Positions 35,560-44,109 of a DNA stretch of 46,929 nucleotides are shown piece by piece (positions within the stretch are counted from its first letter, which is position 1; the number at the start of each line of letters is the position of its first letter). Source of the DNA: Candidatus Sphingomonas excrementigallinarum (lineage in GTDB: Bacteria > Pseudomonadota > Alphaproteobacteria > Sphingomonadales > Sphingomonadaceae). The stretch spans positions 1 through 46,929 of the forward strand of contig DXIH01000095.1 of NCBI GenBank assembly GCA_019112965.1. Direction: 5' to 3'. The notes under the pieces are model-generated. The model saw nothing but the letters and a program-made list of their open reading frames with translations. It was not told where the DNA came from and searched no databases. The position numbers were made by a program, and so were the translations under genes.

Positions 35560-38106
35560 ATGAAGTCGAACATGATCCGCGTTGCCGGAGCCGGTGGCGC
35601 GTGCCTGATGCTTTTCACGTCGCACATCGCGATCGCACAGACCGCCGGTACGATCGCGGCGGAGGATCAGGCCAAGGACGATATCGTCGTGACCGGGCAG
35701 AAGCTGGTCGCCACGGGTATCGAAATGTCCAATTCGCCAAAGGCCCGGGCGGTCGTGACCCAGGATTATATCGAACACACCGTTCCCGGTCAGTCGATCT
35801 TCAACGCGATCAACCTGGTGCCCGGCGTCAACTATGTCGCCAGCGATCCCTATGGCGGCAATGGCGGCACGATCACCATCCGCGGCTTCGACCAGTCGCG
35901 TATCGCCTTCACCTTTGACGGCCTGCCGCTGAACGATGCGGGCAATTATGCCGTCTATTCCTCACAGCAGGTGGACCCCGAACTGGTCCAGTCGGTCAAT
36001 GTCAGCTTCGGTTCGACCGATGTGGACACCCCGACCGCGAGCGCCTCAGGCGGCACCGTCAACTATCGCACGATCATGCCGACCGAAAAGCTGAGCGCGA
36101 CGACCGTCTATTCGCACGGCCCAGGCAACATGAACCGCGTCTTCGGCCTCATCAACACCGGCGATCTGAACGCCAGCGGCACGCGCGCCTGGGTGTCGGC
36201 CAGCGAACAGAAATATCGGCTCTATCCCTTCGCCCAGGTCCGCAAGAACCAGTATAATGCGCGCATCTATCAGCCGCTCGGCTCGGGCAAGGACTTCCTG
36301 TCGCTCGCCGGTTTCTTCTACCAGCATCGCAACATGGGCTATGGTGGCCTTTCGGTCGCGAACATCGACAGCATACTCGGCAACAGCCTGCCCATCGGCA
36401 CGGCAAGCGCGACCCAACCGCTGCGCATCGACCTGACCCGCGCGCAATATGACCGGGTGATCGATAGTGCGGGCCGTTTCCTACAGACCGATGATTGCCA
36501 ATTGGCCTCCGCGACGCCGGGCGCCGGAACCGGGCAGGACGATCGCAATCTCTGCGGCAACGCGCGCCAGATCCGCGTCAACCCGGTCGATACCGGCAAT
36601 GCCCGTTTCAACAGCCTGTTCACACTGAACGACAAGCTGACGCTGACGATCGATGGCGGCTACAGCTATACGCTCGCCAATGGCGGCGGCTCGACGGTAT
36701 TCGCCGAAAGCGATGCCAATGCCGGTGCCCGCGGCGTGTCGCGCAACCAACTCGGCCGCCTCGGGGCCGGTGTCGCGCCCGGCGTCGATCTGAATGGTGA
36801 CGGCGACCGGCTGGACTATGTCCGCGTCTTCTATCCATCGAATACCCAGACCCATCGCCTGATCGCGGTGGGCGGCCTGCGTTATGATATCGATCCGGCC
36901 AATCTCGTCCGCATGGCCTATACCTGGGACCGGGCACGAACCGCGCAGACCGGCGAAGCATCGTTCCTGCGCATCGACGGCTATCCCACGACCTATTTCG
37001 GGATCGCTGGCGGCAAGACCGTGTTGCGCGATGCCGCCGGGAACATCGTTCAGAAGCGCAACCGGCTGACTTATTCGATGCTGCACCAATTGTCGGGCGA
37101 GTATCGTGGTCGACCGTTTTCCGACGACCTGTCGTTCACGCTGGGTGTCCGCGCGGCCCTTTTCCGGCGCAACATGAGCAACGCCTGCTACACGATTCCG
37201 GGCAGCGGCAGCGAAGCCTATTGCACCTCACAAACCGCGCAGCAGGTGGCGGCCAACGGCACCACCGCCAAATTCGGTGCTCCCTATTCGGGGCGTATCC
37301 GCGAATATCACGCGATCCTGCCCAATGCCGGCCTGGTGTGGCAGGCCACGCCGCACGTCGGCGTCTATGCCAGCTATGCCAAGGGCTTTTCCGCGCCCAC
37401 CACCGACATCTATTCCTATGACGACAAGGTGATTTCGCTCCGTGACATGGAAGCATCGCCCGAACGAACCGACTCCTATGACGCCGGCCTCCGCTACAAT
37501 AGCGGCATCGTCCAGGCGCAGATGGGTGGCTGGTACATCCATTACGACAATCGCATCGTCTCCACGACAGTACAGCTTGAGGGCGGCGGCACCATCTCGG
37601 CCAGCCGGAATGTCGGGCGGGTGGACAGCCATGGTTTCGATGCCACGCTCTCCCTCGCGCCGACATCCTGGCTGACGCTTTACGGCTTCGGTTCGTATCT
37701 GAAGGCGACGCTGCGAGACGATATTCGCGACGCCGATACCGGCAAGATCCTGGTCGCCACCAAGGGAAAGTCACTGGTCGATACGCCGAACTGGCAATAT
37801 GGCGGCCGTGCCCAGATCTCGCTGCCGTTCCTGGTCGCGGGTATTTCGGCCAAGCATGTCGGCGACCGCTATGTCACCGACGAGAATGACGCCATTTCTG
37901 CGGGCTATACGCTCGTCGACCTGGATGCCCAGACGACGCTGCGCTGGATCGGTCTCGATAAGACCTATTTCCAGTTGAACGTCATCAACCTGTTCGACAA
38001 GCGCTATTACAGCAATGTCTGGTCGGCACCGCGCATCAGCCAGGGCGGGTCGCTGAACTTCGGCGTCCCACGAACCGTCGTGGCGACCGTTCATTTCCAG
38101 TTCTGA
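35560..38106 (+). CDS. TonB-dependent outer membrane receptor
   Basis: An 848-aa outer-membrane active transporter. The signal peptide spans about 1-26 (ending AIAQ). DDIVVTGQK is the TonB-box-like segment seen in sphingomonad receptors. The plug domain follows, with VPGQSIFNAINLVPGVNY and ITIRGFDQSRIAFTFDGLPL, then a 22-strand-type barrel ending in the aromatic HFQF. Substrate unknown: no siderophore, vitamin or sugar genes are adjacent, and there is no adjacent FecR-sigma pair. GGGGGA precedes the start. It is convergent with the cyclophilin gene. Confidence 0.93.
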   Translation: MKSNMIRVAGAGGACLMLFTSHIAIAQTAGTIAAEDQAKDDIVVTGQKLVATGIEMSNSPKARAVVTQDYIEHTVPGQSIFNAINLVPGVNYVASDPYGGNGGTITIRGFDQSRIAFTFDGLPLNDAGNYAVYSSQQVDPELVQSVNVSFGSTDVDTPTASASGGTVNYRTIMPTEKLSATTVYSHGPGNMNRVFGLINTGDLNASGTRAWVSASEQKYRLYPFAQVRKNQYNARIYQPLGSGKDFLSLAGFFYQHRNMGYGGLSVANIDSILGNSLPIGTASATQPLRIDLTRAQYDRVIDSAGRFLQTDDCQLASATPGAGTGQDDRNLCGNARQIRVNPVDTGNARFNSLFTLNDKLTLTIDGGYSYTLANGGGSTVFAESDANAGARGVSRNQLGRLGAGVAPGVDLNGDGDRLDYVRVFYPSNTQTHRLIAVGGLRYDIDPANLVRMAYTWDRARTAQTGEASFLRIDGYPTTYFGIAGGKTVLRDAAGNIVQKRNRLTYSMLHQLSGEYRGRPFSDDLSFTLGVRAALFRRNMSNACYTIPGSGSEAYCTSQTAQQVAANGTTAKFGAPYSGRIREYHAILPNAGLVWQATPHVGVYASYAKGFSAPTTDIYSYDDKVISLRDMEASPERTDSYDAGLRYNSGIVQAQMGGWYIHYDNRIVSTTVQLEGGGTISASRNVGRVDSHGFDATLSLAPTSWLTLYGFGSYLKATLRDDIRDADTGKILVATKGKSLVDTPNWQYGGRAQISLPFLVAGISAKHVGDRYVTDENDAISAGYTLVDLDAQTTLRWIGLDKTYFQLNVINLFDKRYYSNVWSAPRISQGGSLNFGVPRTVVATVHFQF

Positions 38107-38113
38107 ACCTCGG

Positions 38114-38141
38114 CTGCGGCGGCGTCATTCCGCCGCCGCAG
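38114..38141. terminator. Bidirectional hairpin between convergent genes
   Basis: An 11-bp perfect stem CTGCGGCGGCG/CGCCGCCGCAG with a 6-nt loop lies between the receptor and cyclophilin stops. No T-run is present on either side. Confidence 0.5.
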
Positions 38142-38166
38142 CATTCGGAACGAACGCGGTTTCCGA

Positions 38167-38784
38167 TCACGGCACCACCGCCACCCGCTTTGCCGACAGG
38201 ATCTTCACCGGCGCGGTGAGCATCTCGCCCTTGAACGGCCCCTTGGCGGGGTCGGCGGGCTGGTCGAGGATCTTGTGGATCACGTCCATGCCCTCGACGA
38301 CATGGCCGAAGGCGGCATAGCCCAGATTGTCGCCGGGCTTCGACGGATCGGCGTCGAGCGAGGGCTGATCGCCGACCATGATGGTGAAATCCCCGCGCGC
38401 CGATCCGGGGGCGAGGCGCGCGATCGAGATGGTGCCGTTCGTGTGCTTGATCCCGGTCTTGGTCGTCGGCTCATGCGCGATCGGAGGCAGGATTCGCTTG
38501 GGCTCGTTCTGGATGCCGAACTGGACGAAGCCGAAATCGGGCGCGACGCGAACCGTGCGATAGAAGGTCACGCCATCCAGACGGTGCTGGTCGACATAGA
38601 GCAGGAAGTTGGCAGTGGTGATCGGCGCATGGGTGCGGTCGAGGTCGAGCACGACGGGCCCGAGGCTGGTCTGCATCGCGACGCGGACCATGACAGGCTT
38701 GGGGGCTTCGGTCGCCGCCGGTGCCGGGGGTATGGCGAGTGCGGTCTGGGCGGCGAGCAGGGCGAGCGGGAGAAGCGCGATCAT
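38167..38784 (-). CDS. Exported cyclophilin-type peptidyl-prolyl isomerase
   Basis: A periplasmic cyclophilin (205 aa) that should speed cis-trans proline isomerisation. The signal peptide spans about 1-17 (IALLPLALLAAQTALA), then a Pro/Ala-rich linker. The cyclophilin core shows TSLGPVVLDLDRTHAPITTANF, GVTFYRTVR, DFTIMVGDQPS and YAAFGHVVEGMDVI. The catalytic-type Arg lies in FYRTVR. The start at 38784 has GGAGA 6 nt upstream; longer frames lack a signal. An R2 repeat lies 64 bp upstream. Confidence 0.92.
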   Translation of the reverse strand: MIALLPLALLAAQTALAIPPAPAATEAPKPVMVRVAMQTSLGPVVLDLDRTHAPITTANFLLYVDQHRLDGVTFYRTVRVAPDFGFVQFGIQNEPKRILPPIAHEPTTKTGIKHTNGTISIARLAPGSARGDFTIMVGDQPSLDADPSKPGDNLGYAAFGHVVEGMDVIHKILDQPADPAKGPFKGEMLTAPVKILSAKRVAVVP

Positions 38785-38848
38785 CAGGGTCTCCGGATGA
38801 AGATGTCGGCGGCAGGTTAGCGGGGTTTTGAGGCGGGGTGAATCCCTT

Positions 38849-38931
38849 GGGCTTCGACTTCGCTCCGCCTGAACGGAAGTTGGGGAGGCCCCAACCACAA
38901 ACGCCGTTCAGGCTGAGCGACGTCGAAGCCC
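38849..38931. repeat. Intergenic inverted repeat family R2, copy b
   Basis: Arms 38849-38876 and 38904-38931 are reverse complements with a few mismatches, separated by a 27-nt loop. Total length (83 bp) and arm sequence match copy a at 23452-23534. It lies 11 nt after the quinone oxidoreductase stop codon. Confidence 0.85.
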
Positions 38932-38942
38932 ACGCTCCAGCC

Positions 38943-39917
38943 TCACGGGATCAGCACCGTGCTCCCTACCGTCTCCCCCGCCTCGATCGCGCGGTGCGCC
39001 TCGGCCGCGTCGGTCAGCGCGAAGCTCTGGCCAATCTCCGGCGTGATCGCGCCCTTCTCCAGCATCGCGAAGACGCGCGCGATCAGGCTGCGCTTCTCCT
39101 GCGCCGTGACGGCATAGTCGAACAGGGTCGGACGGGTCACGAACAGCGATCCCTTGGCCGCCAATATCCCCAGATTGACGCCGTCCACTGCACCGGAGGC
39201 ATTGCCGAAGCTGACCACCAGCCCGCGCCGCGACGCGCTGTCCAGCGAGGCTTCCCAGGTCGCCTTGCCCACCCCGTCGAGCACCAGCGGTACGCCCGCG
39301 CCGCCGGTGATCTCGCGCACGCGGGCGGCGACATCCTCGGTGCGGTTGAGGATGACATGATCGGCCCCCGCCGCGCGGGCCTTCTCCGCCTTCGCCTGGG
39401 ACCCGACGGTCGCGATCACCTCCACCCCGATCGCCTTGAGCCAGCCGACGGCAAGATGCCCGACCCCGCCCGCCGCCGCATGGACCAGCACGGTCCAGCC
39501 CGCCTGCACCTTCGCGCAATCCTCGATCAGGAAGGCCGTCGTCGCGCCCTTCAACAGGATCGCCGCCGCGGTGCGGTCGTCGACATGATCCGGCAGCGGC
39601 ACCAGCAGGTCGGCGGCGACATTGCGCGCCGTCGCATAGGCACCCCGCGCCGGGCCGAACACGCCGACCCGGTCGCCGACCGCGAAATCGGTCACGCCCT
39701 CGCCCACCGCCTCGACCACGCCCGCCGCTTCGGAGCCCAGCTTGCCCGGCAGGTCGATCGGGTAGAGTCCGCTGCGGTGATAGGTGTCGATATAGTTCAG
39801 TCCGACCGCATGGTGGCGCATCCGCACCTCGCCCTGATCGGGCGGCGGCAGGTCCTCGTCACGCCACTGGATGACCTCCGGCCCGCCGGTGCGGTCGATA
39901 AATGCGGTCTTCTCCAT
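38943..39917 (-). CDS. Zinc-independent quinone oxidoreductase (MDR family)
   Basis: An NADPH:quinone reductase-type medium-chain dehydrogenase (324 aa). It shows VGLNYIDTYHRSGLYP, GSEAAGVVEAVGEGV and the nucleotide-binding VHAAAGGVGHLAVGWLKAIG, with no structural zinc cysteine cluster. The C-terminus DAAEAHRAIEAGETVGSTVL is QOR-like. The start at 39917 follows AGGAG by 7 nt. It lies 37 nt downstream of tamB on the same strand and may share that transcript. An R2 repeat follows it. Confidence 0.92.
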   Translation of the reverse strand: MEKTAFIDRTGGPEVIQWRDEDLPPPDQGEVRMRHHAVGLNYIDTYHRSGLYPIDLPGKLGSEAAGVVEAVGEGVTDFAVGDRVGVFGPARGAYATARNVAADLLVPLPDHVDDRTAAAILLKGATTAFLIEDCAKVQAGWTVLVHAAAGGVGHLAVGWLKAIGVEVIATVGSQAKAEKARAAGADHVILNRTEDVAARVREITGGAGVPLVLDGVGKATWEASLDSASRRGLVVSFGNASGAVDGVNLGILAAKGSLFVTRPTLFDYAVTAQEKRSLIARVFAMLEKGAITPEIGQSFALTDAAEAHRAIEAGETVGSTVLIP

Positions 39918-39954
39918 AACAGCACTCCTGTTCGCGTTCGGGCGGGCCAACGCC

Positions 39955-42900
39955 TCAATAGTCCTTGGATATCCGTACATTGACGTTCTGCCGCCCCAGC
40001 GTCGAAATGCTGGAGAGCAGCGACAGCCAGCGCGTTACCTGGAACTCGATCTGGGTCGCGGAATAGCCCTGACCATCGGTGATGATCTCGGCATAGAAAC
40101 GCCGGGTGATATATTTGCCCGCCGCGACCGAAGTGCCGCGCCCGATCTGCACGTCGGCGGGCAGCACGCGAAGCCGGTCGAGCCCCGCCGCACGCCGCAC
40201 CGCGTTGATCGGGTTCAGCCCGTTGCCGCCGTCCTGCAGCGCGGCGACGGCGGCGGCCAGTTGCAACGCTTCGGGCGCGGAGAGGCTGGCGATCGACGTG
40301 CCGAACAGCAGACGGGAGAGGAGTTCGTCATTGGGCAGCGCAGGCGTGCTGGAAAAGCCGATTTCGGGCTTAAGCGCGGTGCCGGTCACGCGGATCGTCG
40401 CGCTCAGCCCCTGGACATTGGCGTTGGCGGCGATGTCGAGCGCGGGGTTGGCGGGCACTTCTCCGCCGAAGCGGATGATGCCGCGCGCCAAGTCGAAATC
40501 ACGACCTGCAAATTCGTAATCGCCCCGGATCAGCGTCGCCTGGCCGGTGATCGCCGGATTGTCGGGCGTGCCGCCGATCTTCAGGTCCGCCGACCATTCG
40601 CTGTTCAGCCCCAGGCCCGACACGATCAGGCCGTTCGGCGCATGCGCCTTGACCGCCAGGGTCCAGGGCTTGCGCGGAACATCGTCTTCCTCGCCGCCGC
40701 CGGGGATGTTGATCTCGCGAATGTTGAGCTGCGGAACGGCGGTCGCAGCCGAGGCACGGCCCAGGCGATAACGGCTGCGATTGAGCACCACATCGCCGCC
40801 GATCGTGCCGCCCGCCCCGTCCGAATGGAAGGTCAGCGGCCCCGTCACCGTCGCGCCGATGTCGTCGCGCGCGATCATGACCGCATTGCTGGCGTTGAGC
40901 GCGAGGTCGAGGCCGACGCCCTTGGCGGCGGCGAAGTCGAACTGGCCGGTGCCGCTGACCCGCCCGTCTTTGCCTGCCTGCGCGGCGAAGCGGTCGATGA
41001 CGAGGCGCGATCCGCCAAACCGGCCGGTCGCCTGTACGTCGGTCAGGACGGTGCCGGTCGTCGCGCTCTCGATGCGCGCGCCGACCGCCTTCACGGCCCC
41101 GCGAATGACGGGCTGGTTCAGCGATCCGGTCACGTCCGCACCGATCGCGACCGGGCCGGACAGGTCGAACATCTCGACGCCGGTCAGCCGCCACAGCGTA
41201 TCGGCAGGCCCGGCGTAGCGAAGCTGCGCGATCAGGCGCCCCGCCTGCATCCGGCTCGCCCAGTCGTCCGCGCCGCCCGGCACGATCAGCGCCTGGCCGC
41301 GCCCGATGATCTTGCCCCCCGACGCCATGACCGCGCGCACGCCCAGCCGCTCGGCGGAGAGCACACCCGCCAAGCTCATGTCGATCGGGCGGGATGTCAG
41401 GACGAGCCCGGCACGGGTCAGCCCCCGGATGGTCAGGTCCGCCTTGCCGGTCGGCGCGCCCGTCGCCTGCCGGATGGTCAGCGTGCCGGTCGCGGTGCCG
41501 CCCAGCCCCAGCCCCGGATAGCCGATGTCGAGCACCGCAAGCGGCATCCGCGTCAGACCGGCCTGCAGTTCGACGGCATCGCGGTCGAACCGCCCCGCCA
41601 GCTTGGCCTCGCCGCCCGCAAAGCTCAGCCGGGTTGGCGTGAGCGCCCAGCCGTCACCGTCACGGGTGACGATGGCGGGCGACAGCAATTGCAGCGGGCG
41701 TCGGTCAAGCGTCCCTTGCGCGGTGGTCGAGAAGCGGTCGGGCGAGACCTGAGTCACGGTCTGGATCGAAAAGGCGCGGCCACGCGATCCCGAAATGCCG
41801 ACCCTCACCTCGCCGTTGCCGCCGCGCATCCGGGCGGTGCCGCTCATCTGCGCGATATGAAGCGCGCCGCGCCGCAGCCCTTGCGCATGGGCCGTGCCCT
41901 CGATCGAGGCTCCGGCGGGATCGAGCAACGCGATCAGGTCGACACGGCCCTGACGCACGGTGACGCCCGAAATCTCCGCCTGCCGGGCGGCCAGATGCGC
42001 CTCGATCCGCTGAACCTCACCGACCGGGCGGAACAGCAACTCGCCCGACAGGCCGCCGCCCGAAACGTCCATCCGCCCGGCAAAGCCGCCCGCTACGACG
42101 TTGAGCGCGCCGGTCGCGCGGGCACCCGCCACCAGCAGCGGCTGGATCTGGATCACCGCCTCCTGCCCACGCGGCAACAGGATCGCGCCGCTCGCCTGGA
42201 ACGGCCCCAGCCGCGAGCCCCCGGCCGCACGGAAGGCGAACCCCTGATCGGTCGGATCGAGATGCGCACGCACATCGCTCAATCCCATCGCCGCGTTGGG
42301 CGCGGCGAGCAACAGGTCGAGCGTCGGCTTATCGATACGCCCGTCCAGCACCAGCTGGACCGGGCCGTAGCGCCGCTGTCGCCCGCCGCCGACGAAATGG
42401 AAGGTGCCGTCGCGCCGCCGGATCGCCTCGCCGGTCAGGCGGATGTCTGGGCCGGTCAGGACCAAACGGTGGAAGTGGAAGACGCCGTCCGTCCCCCGCT
42501 CCAGATCGGTGGTCAGGTGCGGCAGCCCGCCCGCCAGCGATCGCAGAAATGCATTGTCGAGCCGCCGGACCCGCGCCTCGCCGCGCCCGACAACGCGGGT
42601 GCCATGACCGTCCGGGCCGGGTACGGCGGTCAGCCGCGACGTCACGTCGACGATGCCCAGGCCGGGGATCAGGTAACGCTGGAGCGCGCCGTCCAGCCCG
42701 ACATCGTAGCGCCCGTTGGTCAGGTCGATGTGCAGGTTCAGCCGTCCCGCCAGCTTGTCGGAGCGTAGCGCGAGTCCCTGCCCCATGATCTCGCGCGGGG
42801 TGATGCGCAGCTCGCCCGCCGCCGACAGCCGGTTCAATATGCCCCCCGCCGCCTCTCCCACGCCGGTGACGCGCGTCGCGGTGAAACGGATCGGCAGGGT

Positions 42901-44109
42901 CAACGGCCAGCGGCCCTGCAATCGGCCCTTGCCCGCAGCGACGGCGTCCTCGAACCCCGTCCGGTCGAAGGCGAAGCGCGTTGCCGCCAGTCTATAGTCG
43001 AACGCCGCCCGGTCGAATGCGCCGTCGAGGCGCAGGGACATGGCGATCGCCTGTCCGCTCATGTTGAGGAACAGTGCCTCGGGCCGGACCAGCCTGGCAT
43101 CCACACGCAAGCCCTCGAAGCGGCTCGCACCCAGATCGACGACGCCTCGCGCCCGTAGCCGCAGCGCGGGCGAGCGCAGGACCAGCGCGCCGTTCAGCCG
43201 CCGATCCGCAAAATCGGCCTGCCCGGCGACAATGACGCGCGGCGCGGTCAGCCGCTGGAGCCGCCCGTGCAGCACCAGCGAAGGCGCAATCTGGCCCGAC
43301 AGTGCATAGCGGCCCGCCTGTGCCGACAGGCGCAGATCGACCGCACGCTGTCCGCCGATCCGGCCCTTCGCCAGACCGTCCCAACGCGACCAGCGCCCCG
43401 CGCCCGCGACATTCAGCGTCACGGGCGCCCGAACGCCCACCGCCTTGGCCAGCACGCCGTCCTTGGCGCCCCAAGCCTCGACCGCCAGATCGAAACGGTC
43501 ATAGTCGGGCCGGGCATCGAGATGCAGGCGCAGCCGGTCGCTGCCCGCCACCACGCCGTTCAGCGTCACGACCGCGCGGCCGTCGCGGATATCTGCCCGT
43601 CCCTCGATCTTCGCTACCCGCTCGCGGCCCAGTACGCGGCGAGCGAGGACCAGCCGGTCGAGCCGCAGCCGATCGATGCGGATGTCGAAGTCAGGGAGGA
43701 TCGGAGTCTGCCGCCCCGTGCGGCGGGTATGCGGCACATGGTACAGCGTCGCCGTCGCCGCCTCGACCCGGCGGATGTCGAGCGTCCCGCGCGCCCAGTT
43801 CCATGGCCGCCAGTCGAGACGCGCCTGCGGCACCTGCACCAGCAGGCCGTCGAGATCATAGACGCGCAGATCGACCAGCCGCATGTCGGAATAAAGCGAC
43901 CCATCGATCCGCCCGACCGAGAAGCGAAGCCCCGTCGGCGTGCGAATGGTCGCGATCCGATCCGCGACCCAGCGATGCCCGATCGACGTATCGACGATCC
44001 CCAGCGCGGCCAGCACGATACCGACCAATGCCACCACGGCGATCGCGATCGCACGTCCCCAACGGAACCGCGCGCGAACGGGCGGCGGCGCGTCCGTTTC
44101 CTCGGTCAA
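39955..44109 (-). CDS. tamB: Translocation/assembly module inner-membrane component TamB
   Basis: A very long (1384 aa) AsmA-like protein spanning the periplasm from an N-terminal signal-anchor helix (about 20-42, AIAIAVVALVGIVLAALGIV). It forms a beta-groove that helps insert or supply the outer membrane. The C-terminal third is the DUF490/TamB domain, with KPEIGFSSTPALPNDELLSRLLFG and the GRQNVNVRISKDY end. It starts with TTG 44109, overlapping the tamA stop by 4 nt (TTGA). Partnership with the upstream TamA is strongly implied by this coupling. Roles in both protein insertion and phospholipid transport have been proposed for the family. Confidence 0.95.
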   Translation of the reverse strand: MTEETDAPPPVRARFRWGRAIAIAVVALVGIVLAALGIVDTSIGHRWVADRIATIRTPTGLRFSVGRIDGSLYSDMRLVDLRVYDLDGLLVQVPQARLDWRPWNWARGTLDIRRVEAATATLYHVPHTRRTGRQTPILPDFDIRIDRLRLDRLVLARRVLGRERVAKIEGRADIRDGRAVVTLNGVVAGSDRLRLHLDARPDYDRFDLAVEAWGAKDGVLAKAVGVRAPVTLNVAGAGRWSRWDGLAKGRIGGQRAVDLRLSAQAGRYALSGQIAPSLVLHGRLQRLTAPRVIVAGQADFADRRLNGALVLRSPALRLRARGVVDLGASRFEGLRVDARLVRPEALFLNMSGQAIAMSLRLDGAFDRAAFDYRLAATRFAFDRTGFEDAVAAGKGRLQGRWPLTLPIRFTATRVTGVGEAAGGILNRLSAAGELRITPREIMGQGLALRSDKLAGRLNLHIDLTNGRYDVGLDGALQRYLIPGLGIVDVTSRLTAVPGPDGHGTRVVGRGEARVRRLDNAFLRSLAGGLPHLTTDLERGTDGVFHFHRLVLTGPDIRLTGEAIRRRDGTFHFVGGGRQRRYGPVQLVLDGRIDKPTLDLLLAAPNAAMGLSDVRAHLDPTDQGFAFRAAGGSRLGPFQASGAILLPRGQEAVIQIQPLLVAGARATGALNVVAGGFAGRMDVSGGGLSGELLFRPVGEVQRIEAHLAARQAEISGVTVRQGRVDLIALLDPAGASIEGTAHAQGLRRGALHIAQMSGTARMRGGNGEVRVGISGSRGRAFSIQTVTQVSPDRFSTTAQGTLDRRPLQLLSPAIVTRDGDGWALTPTRLSFAGGEAKLAGRFDRDAVELQAGLTRMPLAVLDIGYPGLGLGGTATGTLTIRQATGAPTGKADLTIRGLTRAGLVLTSRPIDMSLAGVLSAERLGVRAVMASGGKIIGRGQALIVPGGADDWASRMQAGRLIAQLRYAGPADTLWRLTGVEMFDLSGPVAIGADVTGSLNQPVIRGAVKAVGARIESATTGTVLTDVQATGRFGGSRLVIDRFAAQAGKDGRVSGTGQFDFAAAKGVGLDLALNASNAVMIARDDIGATVTGPLTFHSDGAGGTIGGDVVLNRSRYRLGRASAATAVPQLNIREINIPGGGEEDDVPRKPWTLAVKAHAPNGLIVSGLGLNSEWSADLKIGGTPDNPAITGQATLIRGDYEFAGRDFDLARGIIRFGGEVPANPALDIAANANVQGLSATIRVTGTALKPEIGFSSTPALPNDELLSRLLFGTSIASLSAPEALQLAAAVAALQDGGNGLNPINAVRRAAGLDRLRVLPADVQIGRGTSVAAGKYITRRFYAEIITDGQGYSATQIEFQVTRWLSLLSSISTLGRQNVNVRISKDY

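Noticed and set aside
39871..42768. 965-codon plus-strand frame opposite tamB
   Set aside because: It is a shadow of tamB: Arg/Gln/Asp-rich with no domain.
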